This document shows positions 12,377 to 24,130 of a DNA stretch of 64,000 nucleotides, piece after piece. The DNA is taken from positions 75,029,944 through 75,093,943 of the forward strand of contig CP141130.1 in NCBI GenBank assembly GCA_035236585.1. The letters run 5' to 3'. Position numbers and translations under genes: made by a program. Each line of letters begins with the position of its first letter. Position 1 is the stretch's first letter. This DNA comes from Warburgia ugandensis (taxonomy: Eukaryota > Streptophyta > Magnoliopsida > Canellales > Canellaceae). The notes under the pieces are model-generated. The model did not search any database. It worked only from the letters and a program-made list of their open reading frames with translations, and was not told where the DNA came from.

Positions 12377-12468
12377 CCATTCACTCTTCTCACAGACAGT
12401 ATGACATCTCCTTAAAAATCAAATAATTAGAAGGGAAAATTAATGCCCATTGGGTAAATCTTGGACAG

Positions 12469-13740
12469 ATGGCCCCTAAGAGGAAAACAAGCTCTAATCC
12501 TACTACACGTATTGTTGTATCTTTCGAGTCCTTAAGACAAGAAAATCAAGTGGCAAAGATTATGACTCAGGTGATTCAGACCTTGTTGCCACATTTACCA
12601 CAGAGGCTGACATAACACCACTAGTAATGTCACATGTATCGACACCACCAGTAGTATCACATATACCAGCATCAGCAGCTTCACAGATATCGGCACTAGT
12701 AGTATCACAGGCACCAGCGCTAGCAGCATCACAGGCACCCGCACCAGTAGCATCACACACACCAACTCAGACATCGATAGTGACACTAGTCATGGTACCA
12801 ATAGAGACACTAGCTCAAATATCTGAGCAGGCACCGATCATAGCTATATAAACCACTGTTGGTGCTGGTCAAAAAGAGAGTCCTAAAAGGGTAGACAAAC
12901 TCCTAAAGTGGTTCCAGCATATGGTGCCAACATTCACTGGTGAGGGTGAAGTCAAGGCTGCTAAAAGATGGATTTTTGTAGTTGAAAAGGCCTTTAAGGC
13001 CATGGAAGTGCCTGCAAACAAACAAGTACGGGTTGCAACGTATATCCTAACAGAGGAAGCCGAGTTTTGGGGGCAGACGGCTAAGAGAACTCATTTTTCT
13101 GGAGATGTGATTTTATGGGAAGACTTCAAGAAGGTATTCAATGATAAGTACTTTCCACATCATGTGCAAAAGGAAAAGGAAATAGAATTTATGAAGTTGA
13201 AACAAAGAAACCTCATAGTTCAACAATATGAGTAGAGGTTCACCAGATTATGGAGATTTGTTCTAAATTCAAGCATGACTAACTCTTAGTTCACAGATCG
13301 ATTCATATGTGGCTTGAATCCGACACTAAGAAATTTAGTATTATTGATGCAGCCAACAATGGTGGCTAAGGTAGTTGAGATTGATGCTACTATGGAGCAG
13401 GACTTTATAAAAGGAAGAGCAGAAAAAGAGACTAAACAGAACCTTAGTGCCCCTAGATACTTCAATAAGGGAAAACGGCCTTTCTCCTTTTCCCAGACTC
13501 AAAGGCCCCATTCACAACAGTAGTCCATAGGACATAGTAGGAGTTCAATTAAGAAGTTTTGTCGGAGATGTAAGAAGACCCATTTTGGCGAGAGCTGCTC
13601 AAGACCAGGACAATGGACATTGCAACATCATCAGCATCAATATTAAAGGCAGAGGCCACCTATACGATTCTACATATGCAATGAGCTTGGGCATATATCT
13701 AGAGATTGTCCTAGGAGGGTAGGAGATAAGTAGACTGACA
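12469..13740 (+). pseudogene. gag: Ty3/gypsy gag, broken
   Basis: The likely start is the ATG at 12469 (MAPKRKTSSNP). A frameshift near 12600 moves the reading frame to that of 12627-13523. Around 12617-12765 lies a 24-bp minisatellite coding Ala/Ser/Pro-rich units. The capsid-like core is at 12921-13235 (motifs FTGEGEVKAAKRWI and AEFWG). Two zinc knuckles follow in the same frame: CRRCKKTHFGESC at 13560-13598, and a second at 13665-13715 whose first cysteine is replaced (RFYICNELGHISRDC). Stops at about 12849, 13236 and 13524 inactivate it. In an intact element this protein would form the virus-like particle and bind RNA. Confidence 0.85.
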
Positions 13741-13799
13741 ACATGACTAATCCAGATGTGGCCCCTCACAGCCATGGACGGGTTTACGCTATTACAATA

Positions 13800-14300
13800 A
13801 AGCAAGCATAGTCAACAGATGCGGTGATTGAAGGTACACTTCTTATTGCAAATAGACATGCAAAGGTCTTATTTGATACAGGGTCTATGCATTCTTTTAT
13901 TTCTTGTGTGTTTGCTTCATGTGTGGAATTGCGTGTACATGTTATGGGGTTCGGGTTAGACATGATGACTCCATTTGGAGAGTTGATTCTAGTAAAATAG
14001 TTTATTCAAGAGGTGCCTATTGTTATCATGATCGAGAGGATGGACCGGGACCTCATCCTCATCGATATGGTGGATTTTGACATCATCTTAGGCATGGATT
14101 GGTTGACAAGATTTTGGGCAATGGTGGACTGTCAAAAGAAGAGAATTACATTCTCCTCACCAGGTCACCCAATAGTCTCATTTCAAGGGAGACAATATAT
14201 GACAAGAGCACGTTTCATTTCAACTTTAAAGGCAAACTGACACATCTAGAAGGGGTGTCGAGCATTTTTGGTCAGTGTGATAGCGGTAGATGCTAAGGGA
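13800..14300 (+). pseudogene. Gypsy aspartic protease domain
   Basis: The frame at 13866-13890 reads VLFDTGSMHSF, the retropepsin active site, followed by the DFDIILGMDWL motif at about 14070-14100 typical of plant gypsy proteases. A stop at about 13998 and a frame change near 14250 separate it from reverse transcriptase. In intact elements it cleaves the Gag-Pol polyprotein. Confidence 0.85.
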
Positions 14301-14302
14301 CC

Positions 14303-15050
14303 TCAAATTAAGGAGTTAGATGTGGTCAGGGAGTTCCAAGACATTTTTCCTGAGGAGCTTCTAAGACTACCACCGCGGAGAGAGATTGACTTCACCATCG
14401 AGTTATTGCCAGGGATGGCTCCTATCTCTAAGGGACCATATAGGATGGCACTTGCTGAGCTGAAGGAGCTTAGAACACAGCTCCAGGAGTTGCTCGACAA
14501 AGGATTCATTAGACCTAGTGGATCACCTTGGGGAGCACCAGTCCTCTTTGTGAAGAAGAAGGACGGATCAATGTGTCTTTGCATTGATTACTGTATGTTG
14601 AATAGTGTGATGGTGAAGAACCACTACTCATTATCTAGAATTGATGACGTCTTTGATTAGCTTCAGTCGACACATATCTTTCCAAAGATCGATTTCAGGG
14701 CAGGGTATCATCAGTTGAGAATTAGAGACCTGGACGCGTTATGGCCATTATGAGTTTTTGGTGATGCCATTTGGTTTAACAAACATGCTTGCGGTTTTCA
14801 TGGATCTCATGAACTGGGTCTTCCAAGCCTACTTGGATAAGTTTGTGATTGTGTTTGTCGACGACATTCGTCTATACTCTACAAGCAAGGAGGAGCACAG
14901 TGAGCGCTTGCGCACTGTTTTGGACACATTATGAACTCATCAATTGTTTGCCAAGTTCAGCAAGTGTGAGTTTTGGTTGGAGCAAGTAAATTTCCTTGGC
15001 CACAGTATCTCAAAGAATGGAGTGGTAGTTGACCAAACAAAGGTTGAGCA
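14303..15050 (+). pseudogene. pol: Gypsy reverse transcriptase domain, broken
   Basis: Recognisable motifs in order: the FPEELL and [12 protein letters not shown] entry region (14345-14405), [24 protein letters not shown] (14500-14570), the [14 protein letters not shown] region (14680-14730) and the catalytic FVDDI at 14854-14868. Stops at about 14658 and 14930 and frameshifts near 14740 and 15050 interrupt it. It would copy element RNA into DNA in an intact copy. Confidence 0.9.
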
Positions 15051-15620
15051 GTGATGGGCTGGGATCGGCCTAAAACAGTAATTGAGATTCATGGTTTTCT
15101 TGGTCTCGTAGGCTACTATAGCAGATTTATTGAGTGGTTCTCGAGAATCACCATGCCTCTAACATTCTTAACCAGGAAAGACACGAAGTTTATATGGACT
15201 GATGCATGTGAGATGAGCTTTCAGGAACTCAAGAGGAGACTTACCTCCACACTAATATTGACCTTACCAACAAGCATCAGTGGTTTCATTGTATATTGTG
15301 ATGCTTCTGATAAGGGACTTGGGGCAGTGCTAATGCATCATGACAAGGTGATTGCCTATATATCACTACAGTTGAAGACACATGAGGTAAATTACCCTAC
15401 ACATGACTTGGAATTAACCGCAGTGGTCTTTTCATTGAAGATGTGGCAATACTACCTTTACGGAGAGAAATTTTGAGGTTTTCTCTAATCATAAGAGTCT
15501 TAAATACTTCTTCACCCAGAATGACTTGAATATGAGACAAAGGAAGGAGGTGAATGGAGTATCTTAAGGATTATGACTATATGATAAGGTATCATCCAGG
15601 GAAAGCCAATGTAGTGGCTG
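15051..15620 (+). pseudogene. pol: Gypsy RNase H domain
   Basis: The frame from 15051 reads the connection segment ([17 protein letters not shown]) followed by the RNase H start [14 protein letters not shown] at about 15290-15335 and the [19 protein letters not shown] segment. A frameshift near 15476 is followed by YHPGKANVVADALSRK at 15590-15637, the end of the domain. Confidence 0.9.
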
Positions 15621-15839
15621 ATGCCCTGAGTAGAAAGTTGAGGTCAGTGGTCGCAAATTTATTAGTCAAGTTGATGTTCGTTGACATAGTCATACGAGCA
15701 CAAGCAGAGGATGTAGAAACCCAGGACTTGTGCAGTAAGGCAAGTTTTACCAGAGGACAAGATACAAGTGTACATTTTCAAGGTAGGTTGGTAGTTCTAG
15801 CACTTGATGGCTTGAGGCGAGAGCTACTTCAAGAGGCAC

Positions 15840-16640
15840 ATCAGTCATGATTCATTATTCACCCAAGAGGTACAAAGATGTACCGAGACTTGAGGCGACA
15901 TTTTTAGTGGAATGGAATGAAGAGGGACATCAGTGAGTGTGTAGCATAATGTTTGACTCGTTAGCAAGTCAAGGCCGAACATCAGAGGCCAGCTAGCATG
16001 TTGCAGACCTTAGAGCTTCCTGAGTGGAAGTGAGACCACATTACCATGGATTTCATTGTGGGTTTGCCTAGGATAGCAAGTGGTCATGATATGATATGGG
16101 TGATAGTGGATAGATTGACTAAGTCTGCCCATTTCCTTCCCATTTGACAAACTCAATCTATTGATAGCTTGGCAACATTGTATGTTAAGGAAATTGTGAG
16201 TTTGTAAGGTATTCCTCTAATTATTATCTCTAATAGGGATAATAGATTTACCTCAAAGTATTAGAGGAGTGTACAGGAGGCATTGGGATCGGCATTGAGA
16301 TTCAGCACCACCTTTCACTCACAAACAGATGGTCAGTCAGAGAGGACCATCCAGATTATAGAAGACATGCTAAGGTCATGTGCCATTGATTGGAAGGGTA
16401 GTTGGGATGAGCACTTGCCACTAGTGGAGTTTGCATACAACAATAACTTTCATGTGAGTATTGGCATGGCTCCTTATGAGGCACTCTATGGAAGACCATG
16501 CCGATCACCTATATGTTGGAGTGACATTGGTGAGAGGCAATTATTGAAGTTTAAGATAGCTAAACAGTGTGCAAAGAGAGTTCAGTTAATCCAAAAGCGA
16601 TTGTTGATTGCTCATAGCTACCAGAAGAGTTAAGCTGACA
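15840..16640 (+). pseudogene. pol: Gypsy integrase core, broken
   Basis: The zinc-binding region (15850-15990) is damaged by stops. The catalytic core shows [11 protein letters not shown] at about 16040-16075, [13 protein letters not shown] at 16105-16142, SNRDNRFTS (second Asp) near 16225-16255, and SQTDGQSERTIQIIEDML with the catalytic Glu at about 16318-16370. This is followed by the FAYNNNFHVSIGMAPYEALYGR signature. Stops near 15907, 15947 and 16262 show it is dead. Confidence 0.9.
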
Positions 16641-17090
16641 AAGGCCGTAGGCATCTAGAGTTTGCAGTGGGAGACCATGTTTTCTTGAAGATTTTTCCAA
16701 TGAAAGGTGTGATGAGGTTTGGAGTCAGAGGAAAGTTGAGCCCTCTGTTCATTGGACCCTTTGAGATCTTAAAAAGGGTTGGGCATGCAGCCTACTAATT
16801 GGCTTTACTACCGCGACTAGTAGATGTTCATGATGTTTTTCATATATCAATGTTGAGGAAATATATATCAAATCCTTCACACATATTAGAGCAAATGCCT
16901 ACAGAGCTACGCTCAGATCTAACCTTTGAGGAAAGAGCTATACGAATTTTAGATCATAAGATGCAGGAACTGAGAAGTAAAACTATTCCATTGGTCAAAG
17001 TTCTTTGGCGGCACCATTCAACGAAAGAGGGAACCTGGGAGATGGAAGAGCAGATGCGGCAGACACATCGTGAACTTTTTAAGGAATGAC
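16641..17090 (+). pseudogene. pol: Gypsy integrase C-terminus with chromodomain-like tail
   Basis: The frame reads LSPLFIGPFEILKRVGHAAY, a stop at about 16797, then DVFHISMLRKYISNPSH and PLVKVLWRHHSTKEGTWEMEE ending at 17089. The order and motifs fit chromovirus-type Ty3/gypsy elements, probably Tekay/Del-like. The clade is an inference, since no alignment was run. The polypurine tract follows about 30 bp downstream. Confidence 0.8.
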
Positions 17091-17118
17091 GTAAGAAAAA
17101 TTTCAAGGATGAAATTTT

Positions 17119-17134
17119 TGTAAGGGGAGAAGAA
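17119..17134 (+). other. Polypurine tract
   Basis: The purine run AAGGGGAGAAGAA directly precedes the 3' LTR start TGTAAGAACCC at 17135. It is the plus-strand primer site of the element. Confidence 0.85.
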
Positions 17135-20102
17135 TGTAAGAACCCTAATAATAATAATAATAAAACAAAAAGGCTTAAAATAGAGGGGGCCTGTATTTGA
17201 TACAGACACCCCTCCCACTTAAGGAATTGACGAACAAACTGTTAGGTCTGTTCTCAGCCTGATTAAGAGAGGGAGAGAGTGAAGAGGAGAGGGAAAAGAG
17301 GAAGACAGAGTGGGGGAGAAGGAGAAGGGAGGTTGAAGGGGAAGATCCGGCCCCATCGACGATGGGAGAAACATATCGACGGTGAGGGGTTTTACACCGG
17401 TCACTGGAAAAGACAGAGGGAACGACGTCACTAATCGACAATTGGAGCCATTCACCATCTTCCCCTGGCTACCATGAGCAAAACCCTATGTTGTTCGTTG
17501 TTTGAACAAGTTTTTGGAGGAAAAAAAGAGGGAAAACAGTACCGATGACGAGATTTGCAGGCAACAGAAAATCAACGGCAATCTCCTTCTCCGGGGATAA
17601 TTGGATGTTGAAGGCATGCCTTAAAGGTAAGATCTAGTATACCCACCTCTTAAATCTTGGTATTTTGCAAAGATCTATGTGTTTTTTACCTAGATCTATA
17701 ATTAGGGATGATCCAACCATCCATTCCTTAATCTAAGCTTAAGGATGAGTAATTAAAGACCTGATGTAGCTTAGATCACACTAGATTTACAAATCTAGGC
17801 TGAAAACCTATTAGACAATCTCAGCAGTCTTATCGGGTACTGTTTACATAGTAAATTCTTAATGTTTGATTGATGATAAGACATCACAGATGAATCCTAG
17901 GACCCTAAATTAGCTAGGATGTGAAAATTTTTTTTGTAGAATTTGGATAAAAACCTGATGGGGTACCTTGGACGTCTGATTAAATAGGTGTGGAAGAGAA
18001 ACTTGGCATCGTCTGATTGACGATTAGATTCCACCATCATGTTACCTAACTCTTAATCAGTAAATACACTCTAAAAACATATGGTTAGGCCACAAACCAT
18101 GGGAATGGATTGATGAACTGGCAATTTTGATTTGAAATGAGTAAATTTACTTGGAATTGTGAACATGTGGATTGACATTGACAATGAATTCAAAAATTGA
18201 TTTGGTTAGGTGATCGATAAGTGATTGAAGGAGGGATATAGTAAAATTGTGAAGCATGATAAGGGAGGTACGTAGTTTGAACATCAATATGCTTGTTTGA
18301 ACTAAGAAAAATCACTGATAACTGTCCTATTGTATTTGGAATTGCTTGCAACTTGAGATTTTAATCTTTTGGTTTATGCAACTATCATAATTGTATTTTC
18401 ATGCAATTTGTTTAAAATGCCACATTGTTTTACTATCAAATTGAAAAATGGTATATGAAAATATATTGAAACTACATGTACTTCATGAGTTAGGAAATAA
18501 CGAAAGAGGAAACCTCATCTCAACTCAAATTGAGGATTTCCATTACATGGTTATATCGTACTACGATATCTAAATTTCATGAGTTAAAGGATGCATGGAT
18601 TTTTAGGATTTTATTGGTTATATCGGCATGTGATGATGCCTATTATTACTATGTTATAACTGACATATTATGGCCAATGGATGCTGTACTAGGAAGATTG
18701 AGGACTAATCATCCTCTTTCTTATGAAATTATGTATGTGTGGTAGATACCTGGTCGAATGGCCAAATTCAAGCTCATGTCATCATGGACAAGTCATGGTT
18801 TGTGTACCATGTTTTCCATGATCAAGGTGCAGGGAGTCTATTCGCTTGGTATCGACGAGATAGCCACGGACTTGATTGGTTCATATCTGTTGCACAGAGT
18901 CCATTATTTTCAGGTTCATATGTATATTGCGCTAGCGCAATAGCACAGGTGCGGGGCACCTTGGTATTTCAGGTCTATAATGAGTACTCATGACCAACGA
19001 CAAGCGGCCGGATTCGAGTGTTCTATACTTGTAACATCTCTCGAGGAGGTTTAGAGTATATGTGTGTGTGTGTGTGTGTGTGGGTGGGTGGGTGGGTGGG
19101 TGTGTATATGTACTTGTTGAAATACTTTATTTGCATTTAAGCAATTCATGGTTTAAATGCATTTCTAGATTGATTTTGATTCAGAGTTGTGACTATCTTT
19201 CATATCATATAAATGCTTTGCAAAGTTTATTATCCTTATTTGGAAATAGCACGCATGGATGTTAAACTGATGATTTGAACTGATTGAACATGGAAATCAT
19301 TTGAAATGGCATGGTAGGGATTTCAGAATATATCACACTACTTATTAGGTATCATATGCTACAAAATTATACAATGTATGGTTAATTGTTCCTTTTAAAG
19401 TTAAAATTGCATAAACTTATATGTTGATGATGAAACTACCTACACAAGCGAAAGTTTGCTGAGATATTGTACTTGTTTACAATATCTTAGGTTCAAAGGA
19501 CTCGAGCAAAGGGAAAGGCATAGAGTCTTGACTTGGGCGCTATAGGAAAGCTATTTTGACTTAAGGTGAGGTATAGGTAAAGATTTATGAAGATTCTTAC
19601 AAATCTTATGTAATTAAATTTGTTTCATGACTTTATTAGAAAAGGACATGTGGATGTGTATTTATTACCGTTTGAAAGAATGGCTATGACTAGAGTGATC
19701 CTAGGTATATAGGTCTAATTTCTAGCCTTTTTGGCATTACCAAAATGTTTCTTTTATTTAAATTAAATAGAAATGTGTGTGGTTGTGTTTGGAGGAAGAC
19801 AGAGTCTCCGTTATTGATTTTATACATACATTGTGATTATCAGGTTGTCGCATTGCATACGTTAAATACACAAGGTCCAAAATACAGGGGAAACTCTGCC
19901 GAATTTTCTGTAGAAATGTGTTATTCATTTATCTAAAAATCCTTGTTTTTATGAAAATAAAATAAAATGACACTTGGGATTTTTAAGGTCTTCTTTTCAA
20001 ACTTATTTTTTTCGTTGTTTGGTTTCTAAATAGTTTTTCAAACTCGGGGCCCCACAAATAAAAAGATTTATGAAAAAGTGTTAGAAAACCTGGGATGTCA
20101 CA
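17135..20102 (+). mobile_element. 3' LTR of the gypsy element
   Basis: It starts TGTAAGAACCC, ends GATGTCACA and is 2968 bp long. It carries a TAA microsatellite (about 17147-17162), a purine-rich tract (17270-17340), the conserved hairpin (19462-19487), an expanded GT/GGGT tract (19059-19104) and a 14-bp palindrome (18926-18939). It aligns with the truncated 5' LTR and the solo LTR. Short frames in it, for example 18739-18993, also appear in the 5' LTR copy with stops and are not genes. Confidence 0.9.
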
Positions 20103-20482
20103 AACACAAAGGTGAAAATAGAAAATGCTTCGTTAATGTGCGCTTTTAGTTCTAAGAATAAAAATAAAAGAAATCCTCGCCAAAAACAGCCTTTGTCTGC
20201 GAGAAGAAAGGACCTTTGAATGGACGCATCTGTGTTCATATTCTTTCTTTCTGGATTAAAAAAATATACCTAAATATAAGCTTTCACTACTTTCATCCCC
20301 ATTACACACCACCAGAAGATTCTTTTTAGGAAAAGGGAATATTTTGTTTTTATTAAGAACACAAATACAATTAGGATCTACTTGTTTAATGATCCAGACC
20401 ATTTATTTGTTTTGTTTTGCTTTGCTTTGCAGGTGTATGCATGTATATACCTTTTTGAAATATATAAATAAGAAAATGAATA
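20103..20482. other. Unassigned intergenic sequence
   Basis: Sequence right of the 3' LTR. I see no gene, RNA or recognisable element here. Confidence 0.5.
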
Positions 20483-20498
20483 GCCATCTTTCTTTTAT

Positions 20499-20684
20499 AA
20501 AAAAAGGGCAGCCTCAGTGCATGAAGCTCTCACTTATGTAAGGTCTGGGGAAAGGGCAAACCACAAGGGCCTAAAGTACATAACCTTACTTTGCATTTGC
20601 AAGAGACTATTTTCATGCCTTGAACCCGTGACCTCAAGGTCACACGATGACAACTTTTATTGTTGCGCCAAGGCTCCTCTTCTT
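20499..20684 (-). mobile_element. Au SINE, near full length
   Basis: On the minus strand it begins with a tRNA-like head (GAGCCTTGGCGCAAC, then the B-box-like GGTTCAAGGC region) and ends CACTGAGGCTGCCC plus a T-rich tail, matching the Au SINE family of plants. It is flanked by a perfect 16-bp target duplication, 'gccatctttcttttat', at 20483-20498 and 20685-20700. Confidence 0.92.
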
Positions 20685-20700
20685 GCCATCTTTCTTTTAT

Positions 20701-21170
20701 GGTAATGGGAAAAAAATTTCTATTACAGCAGTCAACAAAAGGCAAAGGCATGAATGGGAGGGAGAGCACCTGGCCTAGTTAGTAAGCTATGTCTTATTCA
20801 TTTATTTATTTATTGTTTATTATGTGAACACATTCAACCGGGGCCTAGATTACAAAGCTGGAAGTACATTAAAATTCTATAATCGGTGATACTTGAGAAA
20901 ATCTAATTATAAGGCAATACCGTGTAATACAGTTAGTCACCGATACCTCGGCGTCTCTCTTGAATATGTCTGGTTCCAGGTTTAAGTCACCGTTTTCCTT
21001 TCACTTAAGAATTAGATTTACAAGGTTTGAGTGATTTGCTTTGTACTTTTTGCCTGTAACAAAAAATAAAAATTTGATTAAAAAAGCCATGTTTTTTTGT
21101 TGTATAATGTATAACGGGTGAGGATAGACCCTTTTTTTTTTTTTTTTAATTACATGTTCATTGGTACAGG
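20701..21170. other. Unassigned intergenic sequence
   Basis: AT-rich sequence with a short poly(T) near 21131-21147. No gene or element recognised. Confidence 0.5.
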
Positions 21171-21173
21171 TTT

Positions 21174-21490
21174 AGGGGGGTTTATTCAATTGCACATGTT
21201 AGGGGTTTTTTAGATATGCCGGCATATCTCAAATGTGCACGTTATTAAACTACGATATTTTTGGCATATTTGAGATAACGGGTTTATTTAATTGCGTTAT
21301 CTTCCGCACATTTGAGATATCGAGTTTATTTAACTCTAATATCTTCGGCACATCTGAAATATCAATTTTATTTAATTGCGATATGTTACGCATATTTAAG
21401 ATATCAGCTTTATTTAACATATGGAGGAGCTGATATCTTTTGCGTTTTGAAAATATGCCAAACCATTTTTACCGTGTAAACATGCCCTTA
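21174..21490. mobile_element. MITE-like unit with palindrome and 42-bp minisatellite
   Basis: The ends are loosely inverted (GGGGGGTTTATT on the left, and GGGCATGTTTAC as the reverse complement of the right end) and each is bounded by TTA, as in PIF/Harbinger-type elements. Inside are an 18-bp perfect palindrome (21212-21229) within a larger hairpin and a 42-bp tandem repeat (21265-21420). The classification is tentative. Confidence 0.4.
21265..21420. repeat. 42-bp tandem repeat, ~3.7 copies
   Basis: Units start at 21265, 21307, 21349 and 21391, each with 'ca(t/c)at(t/c)tgagata' followed by 'tttatttaa'. Because 42 is a multiple of three, both strands show spurious 14-residue repeats. I see no start context or domain supporting translation. 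Confidence 0.85.
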
Positions 21491-21551
21491 GTTTAGTGAG
21501 AGAAAAAACGATTTCAACCTGCGTTTTCTAGTGAGAGAAGAGAAGCAGGGG

Positions 21552-21647
21552 GAAACCCTCATCTTCGTTCTAAGGTTTCAGCAGAAACCCTCGTCTTCGT
21601 TCTAAGGTTTCAGCAGAAACCCTCATCTTCGTTCTAAGGTTTCAGCA
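21552..21647 (+). repeat. 32-bp tandem repeat, three copies
   Basis: Three consecutive 32-bp units begin 'gaaaccctcatcttcg' at 21552, 21584 and 21616, differing by one base. A longer ~90-bp block sharing the 'gaaaccctcatcttcgtt' start occurs at about 21657-21745 and again at 21864-21955, each ending 'ctctttcacaggttt'. Confidence 0.85.
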
Positions 21648-22029
21648 GAACCCCTCAGTGAAACCCTCATCTTCGTTGTCTGGGCTGCATCTTCGTTCCA
21701 AGCAGGGAAGGAAAGCCGTTTCTGTTGCTCTCCTCTTTCACAGGTTTGGCTTCATGCTTTCCCTTGCCCTCTCTCTCTCTCGCTTCGTTTTCTTCGCCTC
21801 TCCATTTCCCCCTTTCATTCTCTTCTTTGTCCCTCTCTATTAGGTTTCAAAGGCGGAACCCTCGGTGAAACCCTCATCTTCGTTGTCTGGGCTGCATCTT
21901 CGTTCCAAGGTGGGAAGGAAAGCCATTTACATTTGCTCTCCTCTTTCACAGGTTTGAGGTGAGAGTAATTCAAAGAAAAAAGGAGTTGTAGAGGATTAAT
22001 GACCTTAGAAGAAAGTATATGATGGAGCA

Positions 22030-23100
22030 ATTTTAATATTTCTTCGAATTAGAGGAACTTAGACATTTAAATTGTTATTTAAGATATTGTTGGACATGTA
22101 GGAACATTGTATTTATTTTGTATGGTAGCTTATTATGGATTAAATAGATAGTTGTGGATGTGATAGTGGATCCTATATAAGCTCTTATTGTATAAATTAT
22201 TTTGAATGTATGAGAAGGTTTTTGCTAGAGATACCGGGTTTGAAGAAATGGTATTTGAAAAACAATGCATGTGATATTTTGTTTTTTCATAAATGTTTTT
22301 TAAAAGAATTCCAAGGGTACCCTGACATTTTCAAAAGATATTTTTAAGGAAAACTATTTCTAGAAAAAACGAGTCCTTAAGGTAGAGATAGAGTTGGAGT
22401 TTGTTTCGTTGCTATTGGAGAGTTTTAGCTACATTTTAGGAGAAAGAGTATAAGGAGATGTAAAGAACATATTTGAGGTGATTTTTGAATAATATAATTT
22501 GCTTCTTATCATAGTTTTTCTTTGCTTCTAGCTTCTTTGGTTTTTAGTTTCCTCTCGTTTTGGAGAAAAGCATTGGAAGGCCTAAATTGGAGAGAGATAT
22601 ATCAACCTGGTTTGCAGTAACATCTTAAACACACAAATTTTTCCCTTGGGATTAGTTTTTAGAGCTCTTTGCATATCTGTTTGTTTGCTGATAATTATCC
22701 TTTAAGACTTTATTGTGGTTAGTTGCATGAAGCTTTAGGTGTCAAAGCAACAGTGGTCGTTGAAAATCTTTATATATTCTATCACTTTTTCTCGCCTCCC
22801 TGTGCCTATTGAGGTCTTTTTTTTCATCCCTTTTAAACCCTAACTCATAACTCTTTAATAATCCTATACTACATTATATGTTTGACTATAAATCTACCCT
22901 TTCCCCAAATCTCTAAATGCCTACAAAATCCAAAATCCATCAAATCCTTTTTGCTTTTACCCATACACCGTTTGTACAAGGCCCAAAACCCTTCATATGT
23001 CCATTCCAATTCCCGGTAAACCCAAAACACTCAAACTCGGATGCTATCTTATTATGTAATGCCTCCCAAACCTCATAAAGTTTTTACCAAATAGAAACCA
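22030..23100. other. Unassigned, possible leader or LTR of the gypsy remnant downstream
   Basis: AT-rich sequence without a gene. A weak primer-binding-site-like phrase, GGTGTCAAAGC, occurs at about 22738-22748 upstream of the gag remnant at 23120, so part of this may be an old LTR. The evidence is thin. Confidence 0.25.
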
Positions 23101-23119
23101 CAGAGATTCCAACTAAGTC

Positions 23120-24130
23120 ATGGAGGAACTAGTTCAAAGGCAAGAGGCAAATGCGAAACGGTTTCAACAACAAATTATGGACACAATTGCGGATCAAATC
23201 CAAACTACCATTATGATGCAATTTCAAACCTCGTCTTAATCAGCATGTTGCTCTCTCAACCTCCTAGAAACCATGAAGATAGGCATTTAAACCCCGTCCA
23301 AAAAGGTCGAGCTATTCAAATGATCAAAATTAGGGAGAATGGCATGTGCATCAAGAATGGCATGTGCATCAACTACATCTAAATCACGGTACATTGACCT
23401 CCCTTTGAACCACATTAAAGTTGTTGGGATGGAAGTGTAAATGAAATTCCGAATTTTTAGGTGGTGTGCCAGATAACTTTCACAATTGGGTCAGAATTGT
23501 TGAGGACACATTTCAGCAAGGAAATTCCAGCTACTAAAAGGGTTGCTCTTGTCGTCATCCGACCGAGGTAATAACCACTTGGTGGCAATCTTTAAAATAT
23601 CAACACAAGCAATATTTTAAACCACCTCTACATTAGGATGAATTAAAAAGGCTCATGAAATGGGGATTTTTACCATTCAACAATCAACATACATTGTATG
23701 ACAAATTACAGAAATTATCTCAAAGGGTCGGAAATGGTGCAACAATATACCGAAGAATTCCATAATCTCTGGTCCATAATCAATTGGGTGAAAGTCCTGT
23801 AGTAGTTTTATACTGCATGTAGACCATAACTTACATATCCATCGCTCATGCTAAAGCTTTAGAGGCGGAAGGGATTAAGAAGTCCAATTCCTTTCATTCT
23901 GCAGTGCTGCAAAGTAGTTATGCTGCCACTCATGAATGAGTTTAAGGATGTTTTTGTTGAGGAATTACCTCTTACTTTAACACCTTTGCACAAGGGACAA
24001 TATTGTATCAATTTTGCTTCCGACTAAGTCTCATTTGGCTACTTATGCTTCCAATTGGCAGTGTCGACAAGAATCAAAGAATCGAAAAACCAAAGACAAA
24101 TTAACCGAAGATTAGATTCTTGTCCTTCAA
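23120..24130 (+). pseudogene. Degraded second gypsy element (gag and RT start)
   Basis: Around 23120-23238 a frame reads MEELVQRQEANAKRFQQQ and continues as a gag-like N-terminus. At 23450-23780 frameshifted pieces give GGVPDNFHNWVRIVED, TTWWQSLKYQ and DELKRLMKWGFLPF, typical of plant gypsy gag. At about 23925-24010 NEFKDVFVEELPL matches the region just before reverse transcriptase. It is much more decayed than the 12469 copy and the rest of pol is deleted. Confidence 0.65.

Noticed and set aside
18739-18993. 84-codon ORF in the 3' LTR, similar to a frame in the 5' LTR
   Set aside because: The matching frame in the 5' LTR has stops, and LTRs share sequence by descent, so similarity is not evidence for a protein.
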